Source: Streptomyces griseoviridis (lineage in GTDB: Bacteria; Actinomycetota; Actinomycetes; Streptomycetales; Streptomycetaceae). Taken from it: a DNA stretch of 64,000 nucleotides. The stretch spans positions 124,001 through 188,000 of the forward strand of contig BMSM01000009.1 in assembly GCA_014649155.1 (NCBI GenBank), written 5' to 3'. This document shows, one piece after another, positions 51,250 to 62,840 of the stretch. Within the stretch, counting starts at the first letter, position 1. Each line of letters begins with the position of its first letter. Position numbers and translations under genes: made by a program. Below the pieces are notes generated by a model. It saw only the letters and a list, made by a program, of their open reading frames with translations. It did not search any database and was not told the origin of the DNA.

Positions 51250-53028
51250 GTGGCAGCACCTAAAAAGGGCCGGAACGCGAGCGCCCAGAGCAAGCCGGGG
51301 CGCTCGCTGGCCCTGATCCTGATCGCCATCGTGGCGCTCACCGGAGGGATGTTCGCCTCCGGGCACACCACTCCGCGTCTCGGTATCGACCTGGCCGGCG
51401 GCACGAGCATCACGCTCCGGGCCGAATCGGAGCCCGGCCAGGAATCCGCGATCAACAAGACCAACATGGACACCGCGGTCGAGATCATGGAACGCCGTGT
51501 CAATGGTCTGGGTGTCTCCGAGGCCGAGGTACAGACCCAGGGCGACCGGAACATCATCGTCAACATCCCCAAGGGGACGAACAGCGAGGAAGCCCGGCAG
51601 CAGGTCGGCACCACCGCCAAGCTCTACTTCCGCCCGGTCCTCGCCACCGAGGTCTCCGGCGCCGCGGCCACGGCCAGCCCTTCGGCGAGCGCCTCGGAGA
51701 GCGCCGCGGACCCGGACAAGGCCACCGACGGCGACGAGAGCGCCTCGCCCTCCGACTCCGCGAGCGCCTCGGCGTCCGCCACCTCCCAGGGCCGCGCCGT
51801 CACCGACGCCCTGAAGGCCGACGCCACCCCCTCGGCGACCGCCTCCGACTCGGCTTCCCCGAGCACGAGCGCCTCCGCGTCGGCCTCCGCGTCCGCCTCC
51901 GCCGATGACGCCACCAGCAAGCTCCAGGCCGCGTACACCGCGCTGGACTGCACCGACGCCACGCAGCGCGCCAAGGCCGGCGAGGGCGCCAAGGACGACG
52001 AGTCCATGGTCGCCTGCGGCCAGAACTCGCAGGGCGCGTGGCAGAAGTACATCCTCGGCCCCGCCGAGGTCGACGGCACCGACGTCGACGACGCCTCGGC
52101 CGTCTTCAACACGCAGACCGCCGCCGGCTGGACCGTCACGATGGAGTTCACCAAGGGCGGCACCAAGAAGTTCGCGGACATCACCGGCAAGCTGGCGCAG
52201 AACCAGTCCCCGCAGAACCAGTTCGCGATCGTCCTGGACAACGAGGTCGTCTCGGACCCGTACGTCAGCCAGGCCCTGACCGGCGGCAACGCCGAGATCT
52301 CCGGCAGCTTCACGCAGGAGGAGGCGCAGAGCCTCGCCAACATGCTCTCCTACGGCGCCCTCCCGCTGAGCTTCAAGGAGGACAGCGTCACCACCGTCAC
52401 CGCCGCGCTCGGCGGTGACCAGCTGGAGGCCGGTCTGATCGCCGGTGCCATCGGCCTGGCGCTGGTCGTGCTCTACCTGCTGTTCTACTACCGGGGCCTG
52501 TCGTTCATCGCCCTGCTGTCGCTGCTGGTCTCCGCGATCCTGACGTACGTGATCATGGCGCTGCTCGGTCCGACCATCGGCTTCGCGCTGAACCTGCCGG
52601 CCGTCTGCGGTGCCATCGTCGCCATCGGCATCACGGCGGACTCGTTCATCGTCTACTTCGAACGGGTCCGGGACGAGATCCGCGAGGGCCGCTCGCTGCG
52701 CCCCGCGGTCGAGCGCGGCTGGCCGCGCGCCCGGCGCACGATCCTGGTCTCCGACTTCGTGTCGTTCCTCGCCGCCGCGGTGCTCTTCATCGTCTCGGTC
52801 GGCAAGGTCCAGGGCTTCGCGTTCACGCTGGGTCTGACCACCCTGCTCGACGTGGTGGTCGTGTTCCTGTTCACCAAGCCGCTGCTGACGCTGATGGCCC
52901 GCCGCCGATTCTTCGCGAGCGGCCACAAGTGGTCCGGGCTCGATCCCAAGAGCCTCGGTGCCAAGCCGCCACTGCGTCGCACGCGCCAGTCCCGTCCCGC
53001 CGGCCCCGTCGACCCGAAGGAGGCGTGA
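51250..53028 (+). CDS. secD: Protein translocase subunit SecD
   Basis: 592 residues from GTG 51250; GAGGGAG at 51233-51239 lies upstream and a longer frame to 51193 is less likely. An N-terminal helix leads into the periplasmic P1 region with the conserved LGIDLAGGTSITL. A Ser/Ala-rich insertion of about 80 residues (about 141-221) interrupts that region. Five further helices form the RND half (VAIGITADSFIVYFERVRDE). SecD and SecF use the proton gradient to pull proteins across the membrane. The C-terminal tail is basic. Confidence 0.95.
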   Translation: MAAPKKGRNASAQSKPGRSLALILIAIVALTGGMFASGHTTPRLGIDLAGGTSITLRAESEPGQESAINKTNMDTAVEIMERRVNGLGVSEAEVQTQGDRNIIVNIPKGTNSEEARQQVGTTAKLYFRPVLATEVSGAAATASPSASASESAADPDKATDGDESASPSDSASASASATSQGRAVTDALKADATPSATASDSASPSTSASASASASASADDATSKLQAAYTALDCTDATQRAKAGEGAKDDESMVACGQNSQGAWQKYILGPAEVDGTDVDDASAVFNTQTAAGWTVTMEFTKGGTKKFADITGKLAQNQSPQNQFAIVLDNEVVSDPYVSQALTGGNAEISGSFTQEEAQSLANMLSYGALPLSFKEDSVTTVTAALGGDQLEAGLIAGAIGLALVVLYLLFYYRGLSFIALLSLLVSAILTYVIMALLGPTIGFALNLPAVCGAIVAIGITADSFIVYFERVRDEIREGRSLRPAVERGWPRARRTILVSDFVSFLAAAVLFIVSVGKVQGFAFTLGLTTLLDVVVVFLFTKPLLTLMARRRFFASGHKWSGLDPKSLGAKPPLRRTRQSRPAGPVDPKEA

Positions 53029-53031
53029 GCG

Positions 53032-54165
53032 ATGTCGAAACTCGGCGAGCTCGGCGCCAGGCTGCACCATGGCGAGGTCGGCTACGACTTCGTCAAGAAC
53101 CGCAAGATCTGGTACGGCATCTCGATCCTGATCACCATCACGGCCATCGTCGGCCTGGCGGTGCGCGGCCTGCACATGGGCATCGAGTTCCAGGGCGGCG
53201 CGGTCTTCACCACCCCGAAGAACACCAGCGTCTCGGTGACCCAGGCCGAGGAGCACGCGGAGGCCGCCTCCGGCCACGACGCGATCGTCCAGAAGCTCGG
53301 CGACGGCAGCATGCGCATCCAGATCGCCGGCATCGACACCGACAAGTCGGACCAGATCAAGCGGGAACTGTCCAAGGACCTGAAGGTCGACGCCGAGCAG
53401 ATCAACGCCGAGCTGGTCGGCCCCAGCTGGGGCGACCAGATCGCGAACAAGGCGTGGCAGGGCCTCGGGATCTTCCTGGTCCTGGTGGTGATCTACCTGG
53501 CGATCGCCTTCGAGTGGCGGATGGCACTGGCCGCCTTCGTCGCGCTGATCCACGACATCACCATCACCGTCGGCATCTACGCCCTCGTCGGCTTCGAGGT
53601 CACACCGGGCACGGTGATCGGTCTGCTGACCATCCTCGGCTACTCGCTGTACGACACGGTGGTCGTCTTCGACAGCCTCAAGGAACAGACCAAGGGCATC
53701 ACCAAGCAGACCCGCTGGACCTACGCGGAGATCGCCAACCGGTCGATCAACAGCACCCTGGTCCGCTCCATCAACACCACGGTGGTCGCGCTGCTGCCGG
53801 TGGCGGGCCTGCTCTTCATCGGCGGCGGCGTCCTCGGCGCCGGCATGCTGAACGACATCTCGCTGTCGCTGTTCGTCGGCCTCGCGGCCGGCGCGTACTC
53901 CTCGATCTTCATCGCCACGCCGCTCGTCGCCGACCTCAAGGAGCGCGAGCCGCAGATGAAGGCCCTCAAGCGACGTGTCATGGCCAAGCGCGCCCAGGCC
54001 GCCTCCGCGGGCGAACCGCCGGAGAACGCCGTGCCCGACGAGCGCTACGCCGACGACGACGACGCCGACGAGCCCGAGGACACCGCGCCCGCCGTCGTCG
54101 GCCCGCGCAACCAGCCCGCCTCCCGCGTCCGGGGCCGCGGCCGACCCTCGGGGAAGCGCCGATGA
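53032..54165 (+). CDS. secF: Protein translocase subunit SecF
   Basis: 377 residues. Start MSKLGELGARLHHGEVGYDF; the conserved GIEFQGGAVF loop follows the first helix. Six helices in all, with the signature GYSLYDTVVVFDSLKEQ and RSINTTVVALLPV. The C-terminal 60 residues are charged and low-complexity (DDDDADEPED). It begins three bases after secD and its stop overlaps the apt start (ATGA). Confidence 0.95.
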   Translation: MSKLGELGARLHHGEVGYDFVKNRKIWYGISILITITAIVGLAVRGLHMGIEFQGGAVFTTPKNTSVSVTQAEEHAEAASGHDAIVQKLGDGSMRIQIAGIDTDKSDQIKRELSKDLKVDAEQINAELVGPSWGDQIANKAWQGLGIFLVLVVIYLAIAFEWRMALAAFVALIHDITITVGIYALVGFEVTPGTVIGLLTILGYSLYDTVVVFDSLKEQTKGITKQTRWTYAEIANRSINSTLVRSINTTVVALLPVAGLLFIGGGVLGAGMLNDISLSLFVGLAAGAYSSIFIATPLVADLKEREPQMKALKRRVMAKRAQAASAGEPPENAVPDERYADDDDADEPEDTAPAVVGPRNQPASRVRGRGRPSGKRR

Positions 54166-54704
54166 CCGACATCCAGCGGCTGCTGCTCAGCCGTATCCGG
54201 GACGTGGCGGACTACCCGGAGCCGGGCGTGATGTTCAAGGACATCACCCCGCTCCTGGCCGACCCGGAGGCGTTCACCGCGCTCACCGAAGCGCTGGCCT
54301 CGATCGCCGAGGACACCGGCGCGACCAAGATCGTCGGCCTGGAGGCCCGGGGCTTCATCCTCGGCGCCCCGGTCGCCGTCCGCGCCGGCCTCGGCTTCAT
54401 CCCCGTACGCAAGGCGGGCAAGCTCCCCGGAGCCACCCTCAGCCAGTCCTACGACCTGGAGTACGGCTCCGCCGAGATCGAGATCCACGCCGAGGACCTG
54501 TCCGCCGAGGACCGCGTCCTGGTCGTCGACGACGTCCTCGCCACCGGCGGCACCGCCGAGGCGTCCCTCCAGCTCGTCCGCCGGGCGAAGGCCCAGGTCG
54601 CGGGGGTGGCCGTCCTGATGGAGCTGGCCTTCCTGAACGGCCGGGCCCGCCTGGAACCGGCCCTGGACGGCGCCCCGCTGCACGCCCTGCTCACCGTCGG
54701 ATAA
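54162..54704 (+). CDS. apt: Adenine phosphoribosyltransferase
   Basis: 180 residues. FKDITPLLADPEAF and GLEARGFILGAPVA are typical of Apt, and the PRPP-binding loop is VLVVDDVLATGGTAEA. It salvages adenine to AMP. Its coupling to secF and position before relA are an old actinobacterial arrangement, not a functional link as far as known. Confidence 0.95.
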   Translation: MTDIQRLLLSRIRDVADYPEPGVMFKDITPLLADPEAFTALTEALASIAEDTGATKIVGLEARGFILGAPVAVRAGLGFIPVRKAGKLPGATLSQSYDLEYGSAEIEIHAEDLSAEDRVLVVDDVLATGGTAEASLQLVRRAKAQVAGVAVLMELAFLNGRARLEPALDGAPLHALLTVG

Positions 54705-54743
54705 CCCCGGCGTCACCCCGTAGGGGACGGCACGACACGAACC

Positions 54744-54776
54744 GAGGCGGGCCCGGAGGAATCCGGCGCCCGCCTC
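54744..54776 (+). terminator. Imperfect terminator hairpin after apt
   Basis: GAGGCGGGC (54744-54752) pairs with GCCCGCCTC (54768-54776). Within the loop CCGG can pair with CCGG, leaving one bulge. It lies 40 bases after apt. Confidence 0.6.
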
Positions 54777-54896
54777 AGGCGTTCCTCCTGTCGACGGGTC
54801 TCACAGCGGCCCGCAGGCGCTCCTGGGGCCCAGGATCGCTACCATGGGGTTTCCGGAGCCTGACCGGGGGACCCGGATCGCGCACGAGGAGTCCTC

Positions 54897-57434
<2,538 letters not shown>

Positions 57435-57463
57435 ACCCGCGGTCTCCCCGTCGCTTCACACGA

Positions 57464-57498
57464 AAGGGGCTCCCGTACGCACCGTACGGGAGCCCCTT
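57464..57498. terminator. Bidirectional terminator between relA and the convergent DUF349 gene
   Basis: AAGGGGCTCCCGTACG (57464-57479) pairs perfectly over 16 bp with 57483-57498 around CAC. An A-run before the stem and TT after it make it suitable for both strands. Confidence 0.9.
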
Positions 57499-57512
57499 CG
57501 TGTCGCTGCGGG

Positions 57513-58742
57513 TCAGCCGCCGAACTCCTGGAGGCCCTTCAGCGCCTGATCCAGCAGCGCCTGCCGGCCGTCCAGTTCACGCTGGAGCTTGTCCGCGCGG
57601 GCGGTGTTGCCCTGGGCGCGGGCCTGCTCGATCTGGCCCTTGAGCTTGTCGACCGCGGCCTGGAGCTGCCCGGTCAGCCCCGCGGCACGCGCGCGGGCCT
57701 CCGGGTTGGTCCGGCGCCACTCGGCCTCCTCGGCCTCCTGGAGCGCCCGCTCCACCGCGTGCATCCGGCCCTCGACCTTCGGCCGGGCGTCACGCGGCAC
57801 GTGCCCGACGGCCTCCCAGCGCTCGTTGATCGAACGGAACGCGGCGCGGGCCGCCTTCAGGTCCGTGACCGGCAGGAGCTTCTCGGCCTCCTCGGCCAGC
57901 TCCTCCTTGAGCTTGAGGTTCTCCGTCTGCTCCGCGTCCCGCTCGGCGAAGACCGAGCTGCGCGCGGCGAAGAAGACGTCCTGGGCGCCGCGGAAGCGGT
58001 TCCACAGCTCGTCCTCGTGCTCGCGCTGGGCGCGGCCGGCGGCCTTCCACTCGGCCATCAGATCGCGGTACCGCGCGGCCGTGGGACCCCAGTCCGTCGA
58101 ACCGGACAGCGCCTCGGCCTCACCGACCAGCCGCTCCTTGACCCGGCGGGCCTCCTCGCGCTGCGCGTCGAGCTGCGCGAAGTGCTGCTTGCGCCGCTTG
58201 GAGAACGCCGACCGGGCGTGCGAGAAGCGGTGCCACAGCTCGTCGTCGGACTTGCGGTCGAGACGCGGCAGCCCCTTCCAGGTGTCCACCAGCGCCCGCA
58301 GCCGCTCACCGGCCGCTCGCCACTGGTCGGACGCCGCCAGCTGCTCGGCCTCGGCGACCAGCTCCTCCTTGGCCCGGCGGGCCTCGTCGGACTGCTTGGC
58401 CCGCTGTGCCTTGCGCTCCTCGCGCCGCGTCTCCACCAGCTCCACCAGCTGGTCGAGACGCTTCCTGAGCGCGTCCAGGTCCCCCACCGCGTGGTGCGCC
58501 TCGACCTGCTCGCGCAGGTGCTGGATCGCGGCCTGGGCGTCCTTCGCCGACAGGTCGGTGGTCCGCACCCGCTTCTCGAGGAGGCCGATCTCGACCACCA
58601 GGCCCTCGTACTTGCGCTCGAAGTAGGCCAGCGCCTCATCGGGGGAGCCGGCCTGCCAGGAACCGACGACCTGCTCGCCGTCGGCCGTACGCACGTACAC
58701 GGTCCCCGTCTCGTCGACGCGGCCCCACGGGTCGCTGCTCAC
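57513..58742 (-). CDS. DUF349 repeat protein
   Basis: 409 residues from GTG 58742, with GGAGGAGG just upstream on the minus strand. A short N-terminal beta region (WGRVDETGTVYVRTADGEQVV) precedes three or more DUF349 helical units. Each has a pattern such as WKGLPRLDRKSDDELWHRF, MAEWKAAGRAQREHEDELWNRF and INERWEAVGHVPRDARPKVE. The whole is highly charged and coiled-coil. The family is widespread but of unknown function; its place beside relA recurs in Streptomyces as I recall. It is convergent with relA across a shared terminator. Confidence 0.87.
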   Translation of the reverse strand: MSSDPWGRVDETGTVYVRTADGEQVVGSWQAGSPDEALAYFERKYEGLVVEIGLLEKRVRTTDLSAKDAQAAIQHLREQVEAHHAVGDLDALRKRLDQLVELVETRREERKAQRAKQSDEARRAKEELVAEAEQLAASDQWRAAGERLRALVDTWKGLPRLDRKSDDELWHRFSHARSAFSKRRKQHFAQLDAQREEARRVKERLVGEAEALSGSTDWGPTAARYRDLMAEWKAAGRAQREHEDELWNRFRGAQDVFFAARSSVFAERDAEQTENLKLKEELAEEAEKLLPVTDLKAARAAFRSINERWEAVGHVPRDARPKVEGRMHAVERALQEAEEAEWRRTNPEARARAAGLTGQLQAAVDKLKGQIEQARAQGNTARADKLQRELDGRQALLDQALKGLQEFGG

Positions 58743-58877
58743 AGCGCCTCCTCCACATGATGCCTGCGGAGGGCTTTCCCACCCCCGGGCATCGTCCACA
58801 GTTTCGTCACCGCCAACATAGGCGAACGGCAGGTGACCTGTCCGCATCCAGCGCCACCGAAATTAGGCAGCCGGCGC

Positions 58878-59699
58878 TCAGGACTTCGTGACGGTGGCCT
58901 TGTCGATCACGACCGTCGCGTTCGGCACCCCGTCGCCCGCGCCGGTGCTCTCGCCCGCGGCGGCGATCTTCTTCAGCACCTTCATGCCGGCGTCGGAGAT
59001 CGTGCCGAACGGGGTGTAGCTGGGCGGCAACTGGCTGTCCTGGTACACCAGGAAGAACTGGCTGCCGCCGGTGTGCGCCTGACCGGTGTTGGCCATCGCC
59101 ACCGTGCCCGCCGGGTAGACGTTGTCCTTCAGGCTTTTGTCCTTCAGGTTCTCGTCCGGGATCGTGTAACCGGGACCGCCGGTGCCCTGACCGGTCGGGT
59201 CGCCGCACTGGAGCACGTAGATGCCGCTGGTGGTGAGCCGGTGGCACTTGGTGTGGTCGAAGTAGCCCTCACCGGCCAGGAACTCGAACGAGTTCACCGT
59301 GTGCGGGGCCGCCGCCGTCTTCAGGGCGATGTCTATCTCGCCGCACGTCGTGTCCAGCGTCATCGTGTAGTCCGCCGACTTGTCGATGGACATCGCCGGC
59401 TCCTTCTTCCACGTCTTGGTCGCGGCCTTGCCCGCCGCGGCCTTGTCGCACGGGTCCGGCGCCTTGCTGGTCGCCGACGCGCTCGGCGACGCCTCCGCGC
59501 TCGCGGTCTCCTTGTCGTCGTCGTCCTTGAGCGTGCCGGTCGTGTACAGCGCGAGGCTGCCCACCAGGACCACGCCGAGCACCGACGCGATCACCGAGTT
59601 GCGCACCCGCGCCTTGCGTCGCGCGGCGGTGCGCCGCTGCTGCTGCCGCAAGAACTTCTCCCGGGCGAGCTGACGCCGCCGCTGTTCCTGGCTGACCAC
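58878..59699 (-). CDS. Membrane-anchored cyclophilin-type peptidyl-prolyl isomerase
   Basis: 273 residues from GTG 59699 (GGAGA upstream). A basic N-terminus is followed by one helix (SVIASVLGVVLVGSLALYTTG, about 34-54), a Ser/Ala/Asp linker, and a cyclophilin domain from about 105. The domain has CHRLTTSGIYVLQCGDPTG, GTVAMANTGQAHTGGSQFFLVY and FGTISDAGMKVLKKIA. The catalytic Arg is present (CHRL). The domain faces outside, where it would help exported proteins fold. A homologue sits at the same spot in mycobacteria (Rv2582). Confidence 0.92.
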   Translation of the reverse strand: MVSQEQRRRQLAREKFLRQQQRRTAARRKARVRNSVIASVLGVVLVGSLALYTTGTLKDDDDKETASAEASPSASATSKAPDPCDKAAAGKAATKTWKKEPAMSIDKSADYTMTLDTTCGEIDIALKTAAAPHTVNSFEFLAGEGYFDHTKCHRLTTSGIYVLQCGDPTGQGTGGPGYTIPDENLKDKSLKDNVYPAGTVAMANTGQAHTGGSQFFLVYQDSQLPPSYTPFGTISDAGMKVLKKIAAAGESTGAGDGVPNATVVIDKATVTKS

Positions 59700-59877
59700 C
59701 GGGTTGTCTCCTATGCGTCTTCGTGCCGACCGGTACGCGTGCGTGCTCGTGGGCCGACCGCCTGCGTTAGCCCCGTACCGTATATGGGTTCGCTGAGGAA
59801 ACGGCACCGCCGGTAGGCTCTGACCACGGGCGCAGCCCGCTCACAAGCCACTCGTATCGACACAACCAAGGACGATC

Positions 59878-60588
59878 GTGCTCATTGCCGGGTTCCCCGC
59901 CGGAGCCTGGGGGACGAACTGCTACCTCGTCGCCCCGGCCGCCGGTGCGGAGTGCGTGATCATCGACCCCGGCCACCAGGCCGCCCCCGGAGTCGAGGAG
60001 GCGCTGAGGAAGCACCGGCTCAAGCCGGTCGCCGTCGTCCTCACGCACGGCCACATCGACCATGTGGCCTCGGTCGTCCCGGTGTGCGGCGCGAGCGGCG
60101 TGCCCGCGTGGATCCACCCGGCCGACCGCTACATGATGAGCGACCCCGAGAAGGGGATCGGCCGGTCCATCGGGATGCCGCTCATGGGCGAGCTGACGGT
60201 GGGGGAGCCGGACGACGTCCGGGAGCTGACCGACGGCGCGAAGCTGGCGCTGGCCGGGCTGGAGCTGACCGTGGCGCACGCGCCGGGCCATACCAAGGGG
60301 TCGGTGACCTTCGGCCTGCCCGAGGCGGCGGACATCCCGCCGGTGCTGTTCTCGGGCGACCTGCTGTTCGCCGGCTCCATCGGACGCACCGACCTGCCCG
60401 GTGGCTCCATGGACGACATGCTCGAGTCCCTGACCCGCGTGGTCCTGCCGCTCGACGACACGACCGTGGTGCTGTCCGGACACGGCCCCCAGACGACCAT
60501 CGGCCAGGAGCGCGCCACCAACCCGTATCTGCGGCAGGTGGCGGCCGGCCAGGGAGCAGCTGAGCAGGCTCCCCGACGAGGAATGTGA
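59878..60588 (+). CDS. Metallo-beta-lactamase fold hydrolase (glyoxalase II-like)
   Basis: 236 residues from GTG 59878. The zinc motif is VLTHGHIDHVASV (HxHxDH), with further ligands in AHAPGHTKGSVTF, FSGDLLFAGSIGRTDL and LSGHGPQTTIGQERATNPYL. This arrangement is that of the glyoxalase II-like branch. It probably hydrolyses a thioester; the substrate is unknown. The stop overlaps a possible hisS start (GTGA), so the two are an operon, as also in mycobacteria. The 178 bases upstream are a shared divergent promoter region with the cyclophilin gene. Confidence 0.9.
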   Translation: MLIAGFPAGAWGTNCYLVAPAAGAECVIIDPGHQAAPGVEEALRKHRLKPVAVVLTHGHIDHVASVVPVCGASGVPAWIHPADRYMMSDPEKGIGRSIGMPLMGELTVGEPDDVRELTDGAKLALAGLELTVAHAPGHTKGSVTFGLPEAADIPPVLFSGDLLFAGSIGRTDLPGGSMDDMLESLTRVVLPLDDTTVVLSGHGPQTTIGQERATNPYLRQVAAGQGAAEQAPRRGM

Positions 60589-60599
60589 CGAGAGACCCC

Positions 60600-61862
60600 G
60601 TGAGCACCTTCAAGGCCCCCAAGGGCACCTACGACCTGCTGCCGCCGGACTCCGCCAAGTACCTGGCGGTCCGCGCGGCCATCGCGGCCCCGCTGCGCGA
60701 CTCCGGCTACGGCTACATCGAGACGCCCGGCTTCGAGAACGTCGAGCTGTTCGCCCGCGGCGTCGGCGAGTCCACCGACATCGTCACCAAGGAGATGTAC
60801 GCCTTCGAGACCAAGGGCGGCGACCGGCTCGCCCTGCGCCCCGAGGGCACGGCTTCCGTACTCCGCGCCGCCCTGGAGTCCAACCTGCACAAGACGGGCA
60901 ACCTCCCCGTCAAGCTCTGGTACTCGGGCTCGTACTACCGCTACGAGCGTCCGCAGAAGGGCCGTTACCGCCACTTCTCGCAGGTCGGCGCCGAGGCGAT
61001 CGGCGCGGAGGACCCGGCGCTCGACGCCGAACTGATCATCCTGGCCGACCAGGCGTACCGCTCGCTGGGCCTGAGCCGGTTCCGCATCCTGCTCAACTCC
61101 CTGGGCGACAAGGAGTGCCGTCCCGTCTACCGGGCCGCCCTCCAGGGGTTCCTGCGCGGCCTCGACCTGGACGAGGACACGCTGCGCCGGGCCGACATCA
61201 ACCCGCTGCGGGTCCTGGACGACAAGCGCCCCGAGGTGCAGAAGCAGCTCACCGACGCGCCCCTGCTCCGCGACTACCTGTGCGACGCCTGCACGGCCTA
61301 CCACGACGAGGTCCGCGAGCTGATCACGGCGGCCGGCGTCGCCTTCGAGGACGACCCCAAGCTGGTGCGCGGCCTGGACTACTACACGCGCACCACCTTC
61401 GAGTTCGTCCACGACGGGCTCGGCTCCCAGTCCGCGGTGGGCGGCGGGGGGCGCTACGACGGCCTCTCCGAGATGATCGGCGGCCCCGCGCTGCCGTCCG
61501 TCGGCTGGGCCCTCGGCGTCGACCGCACGGTTCTCGCACTGGAGGCGGAGGGCGTCGAGCTGGACCTCCCCGCCACCACCTCCGTCTTCGCGGTGCCGCT
61601 CGGCGAGGAGGCCCGCCGGGTGCTGTTCGCCAAGGTCACCGAGTTGCGCAAGAACGGCGTCGCGGCCGACTTCGCCTACGGCGGCAAGGGCCTCAAGGGC
61701 GCCATGAAGAGCGCCCACCGCAGCGGCGCCCGCTACGCGATCGTCGCCGGCGAACGCGACCTCGCCGAGGGCGTCGTCCAGCTCAAGGACATGGAATCCG
61801 GCGAGCAGCGGGCGATCGGCGTCAACGAGATCGTGGCGGAACTGGAGTCACGGCTCGGCTGA
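60600..61862 (+). CDS. hisS: Histidyl-tRNA synthetase
   Basis: 420 residues from GTG 60600; GTG 60585 is in frame and overlaps the preceding stop. Class II features: FKAPKGTYDLLPPDS, motif 2 in LALRPEGTASVLRAALE and LWYSGSYYRYERPQKGRYRHFSQ, and the HisRS-specific LVRGLDYYTRTTFEF and GGGGRYDGLSEMIGGP. The anticodon domain (about 325-415) follows. It charges tRNA-His. All motifs are intact. Confidence 0.96.
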   Translation: MSTFKAPKGTYDLLPPDSAKYLAVRAAIAAPLRDSGYGYIETPGFENVELFARGVGESTDIVTKEMYAFETKGGDRLALRPEGTASVLRAALESNLHKTGNLPVKLWYSGSYYRYERPQKGRYRHFSQVGAEAIGAEDPALDAELIILADQAYRSLGLSRFRILLNSLGDKECRPVYRAALQGFLRGLDLDEDTLRRADINPLRVLDDKRPEVQKQLTDAPLLRDYLCDACTAYHDEVRELITAAGVAFEDDPKLVRGLDYYTRTTFEFVHDGLGSQSAVGGGGRYDGLSEMIGGPALPSVGWALGVDRTVLALEAEGVELDLPATTSVFAVPLGEEARRVLFAKVTELRKNGVAADFAYGGKGLKGAMKSAHRSGARYAIVAGERDLAEGVVQLKDMESGEQRAIGVNEIVAELESRLG

Positions 61863-61886
61863 GCGCGCCCCTCCCGCGCCCGGGAG

Positions 61887-61928
61887 CGCCCCGGTCCGGC
61901 GGTCCGCCCGGGTCTCCGGACCGGGGCG
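61887..61928 (+). terminator. Terminator after hisS
   Basis: CGCCCCGGTCCGG (61887-61899) pairs exactly with CCGGACCGGGGCG (61916-61928), with a 16-base loop. The remaining 200 bases up to the VKOR-like gene hold no other supported feature. Confidence 0.75.
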
Positions 61929-62133
61929 GCCCGCCGGCCGTCAACCGGGTGGCCGCCGATCCCCCCTCCGGTTCGATCGCCCGTGCGCCCCTGGCGCAGG
62001 CGTTGTCCGGAACGGCACCCCCGTGGGGGCCGGAGGTCCCTTCTTATGCGCACCGAACGGTCGACACGCGCCCACGTGCGGCACAATGACCGTGCCCGAA
62101 GAAGATGAGACCTCAAGTGACGGAATCGGCGTG

Positions 62134-62796
62134 ATGAGCAAGACGACAGTCAGAGACGTCTCCACGGAACCCGAGCCCGAGTCGTACGCCGGTGCCGTCG
62201 CGCCGGGCGCGGTGGGGGGCAGCCGCGCCTTCGGTGTGCTGCTGGTGCTCACCGGCGCCGCCGGACTGCTCGCCGCGTGGGTCATCACGATCGACAAGTT
62301 CAAGCTGCTGGAGGCCAAGGTCGCCGGCACGACCTTCGTCCCCGGCTGCAGCCTGAACCCGGTCGTCTCCTGCGGCAGCGTCATGGAGAGCGACCAGGCG
62401 GCCGTCTTCGGCTTCCCCAACCCGATGCTCGGCCTGGTCTGCTACGGCATCGTGGTCTGCGTCGGCGTGAGCCTCCTCGCGCGGGCCCGCTTCCCGCGCT
62501 GGTACTGGCTCACCTTCAACGCGGGCACCCTCTTCGGCGTGGGATTCTGCACCTGGCTGCAGTTCCAGTCCCTGTACCGGATCAACGCGCTGTGCCTGTG
62601 GTGCTCCCTGGCCTGGGTCGCCACGATCATCATGTTCTGGTACGTGACCTCCTTCAACGTCCGCAAGGGCCTGCTGCCCGCGCCGGGCCGGCTGCGCGGC
62701 TTCTTCGGGGAGTTCACCTGGGTGCTGCCGGTGCTGCACATCGGCATCATCGGCATGCTGGTCCTCACCCGCTGGTGGGACTTCTGGACGAGCTGA
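62134..62796 (+). CDS. Vitamin K epoxide reductase (VKOR) family protein
   Basis: 220 residues from ATG 62134; ATG 62086 is in frame and would add 16. Four or five helices. The loop cysteines are in VPGCSLNPVVSCGSVM, and the active-site pair is in NALCLWCSLAWV (CLWC). In actinobacteria such proteins reoxidise a DsbA-like partner with quinone as acceptor, replacing DsbB. No thioredoxin partner is adjacent; the DsbA-like gene at 22839-23354 lacks a signal peptide and is probably not its partner. Confidence 0.9.
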   Translation: MSKTTVRDVSTEPEPESYAGAVAPGAVGGSRAFGVLLVLTGAAGLLAAWVITIDKFKLLEAKVAGTTFVPGCSLNPVVSCGSVMESDQAAVFGFPNPMLGLVCYGIVVCVGVSLLARARFPRWYWLTFNAGTLFGVGFCTWLQFQSLYRINALCLWCSLAWVATIIMFWYVTSFNVRKGLLPAPGRLRGFFGEFTWVLPVLHIGIIGMLVLTRWWDFWTS

Positions 62797-62840
62797 CCGC
62801 GCCCGCCGCGTTGTCAGTGCGGTGATTTAGGGTTTTGTGC

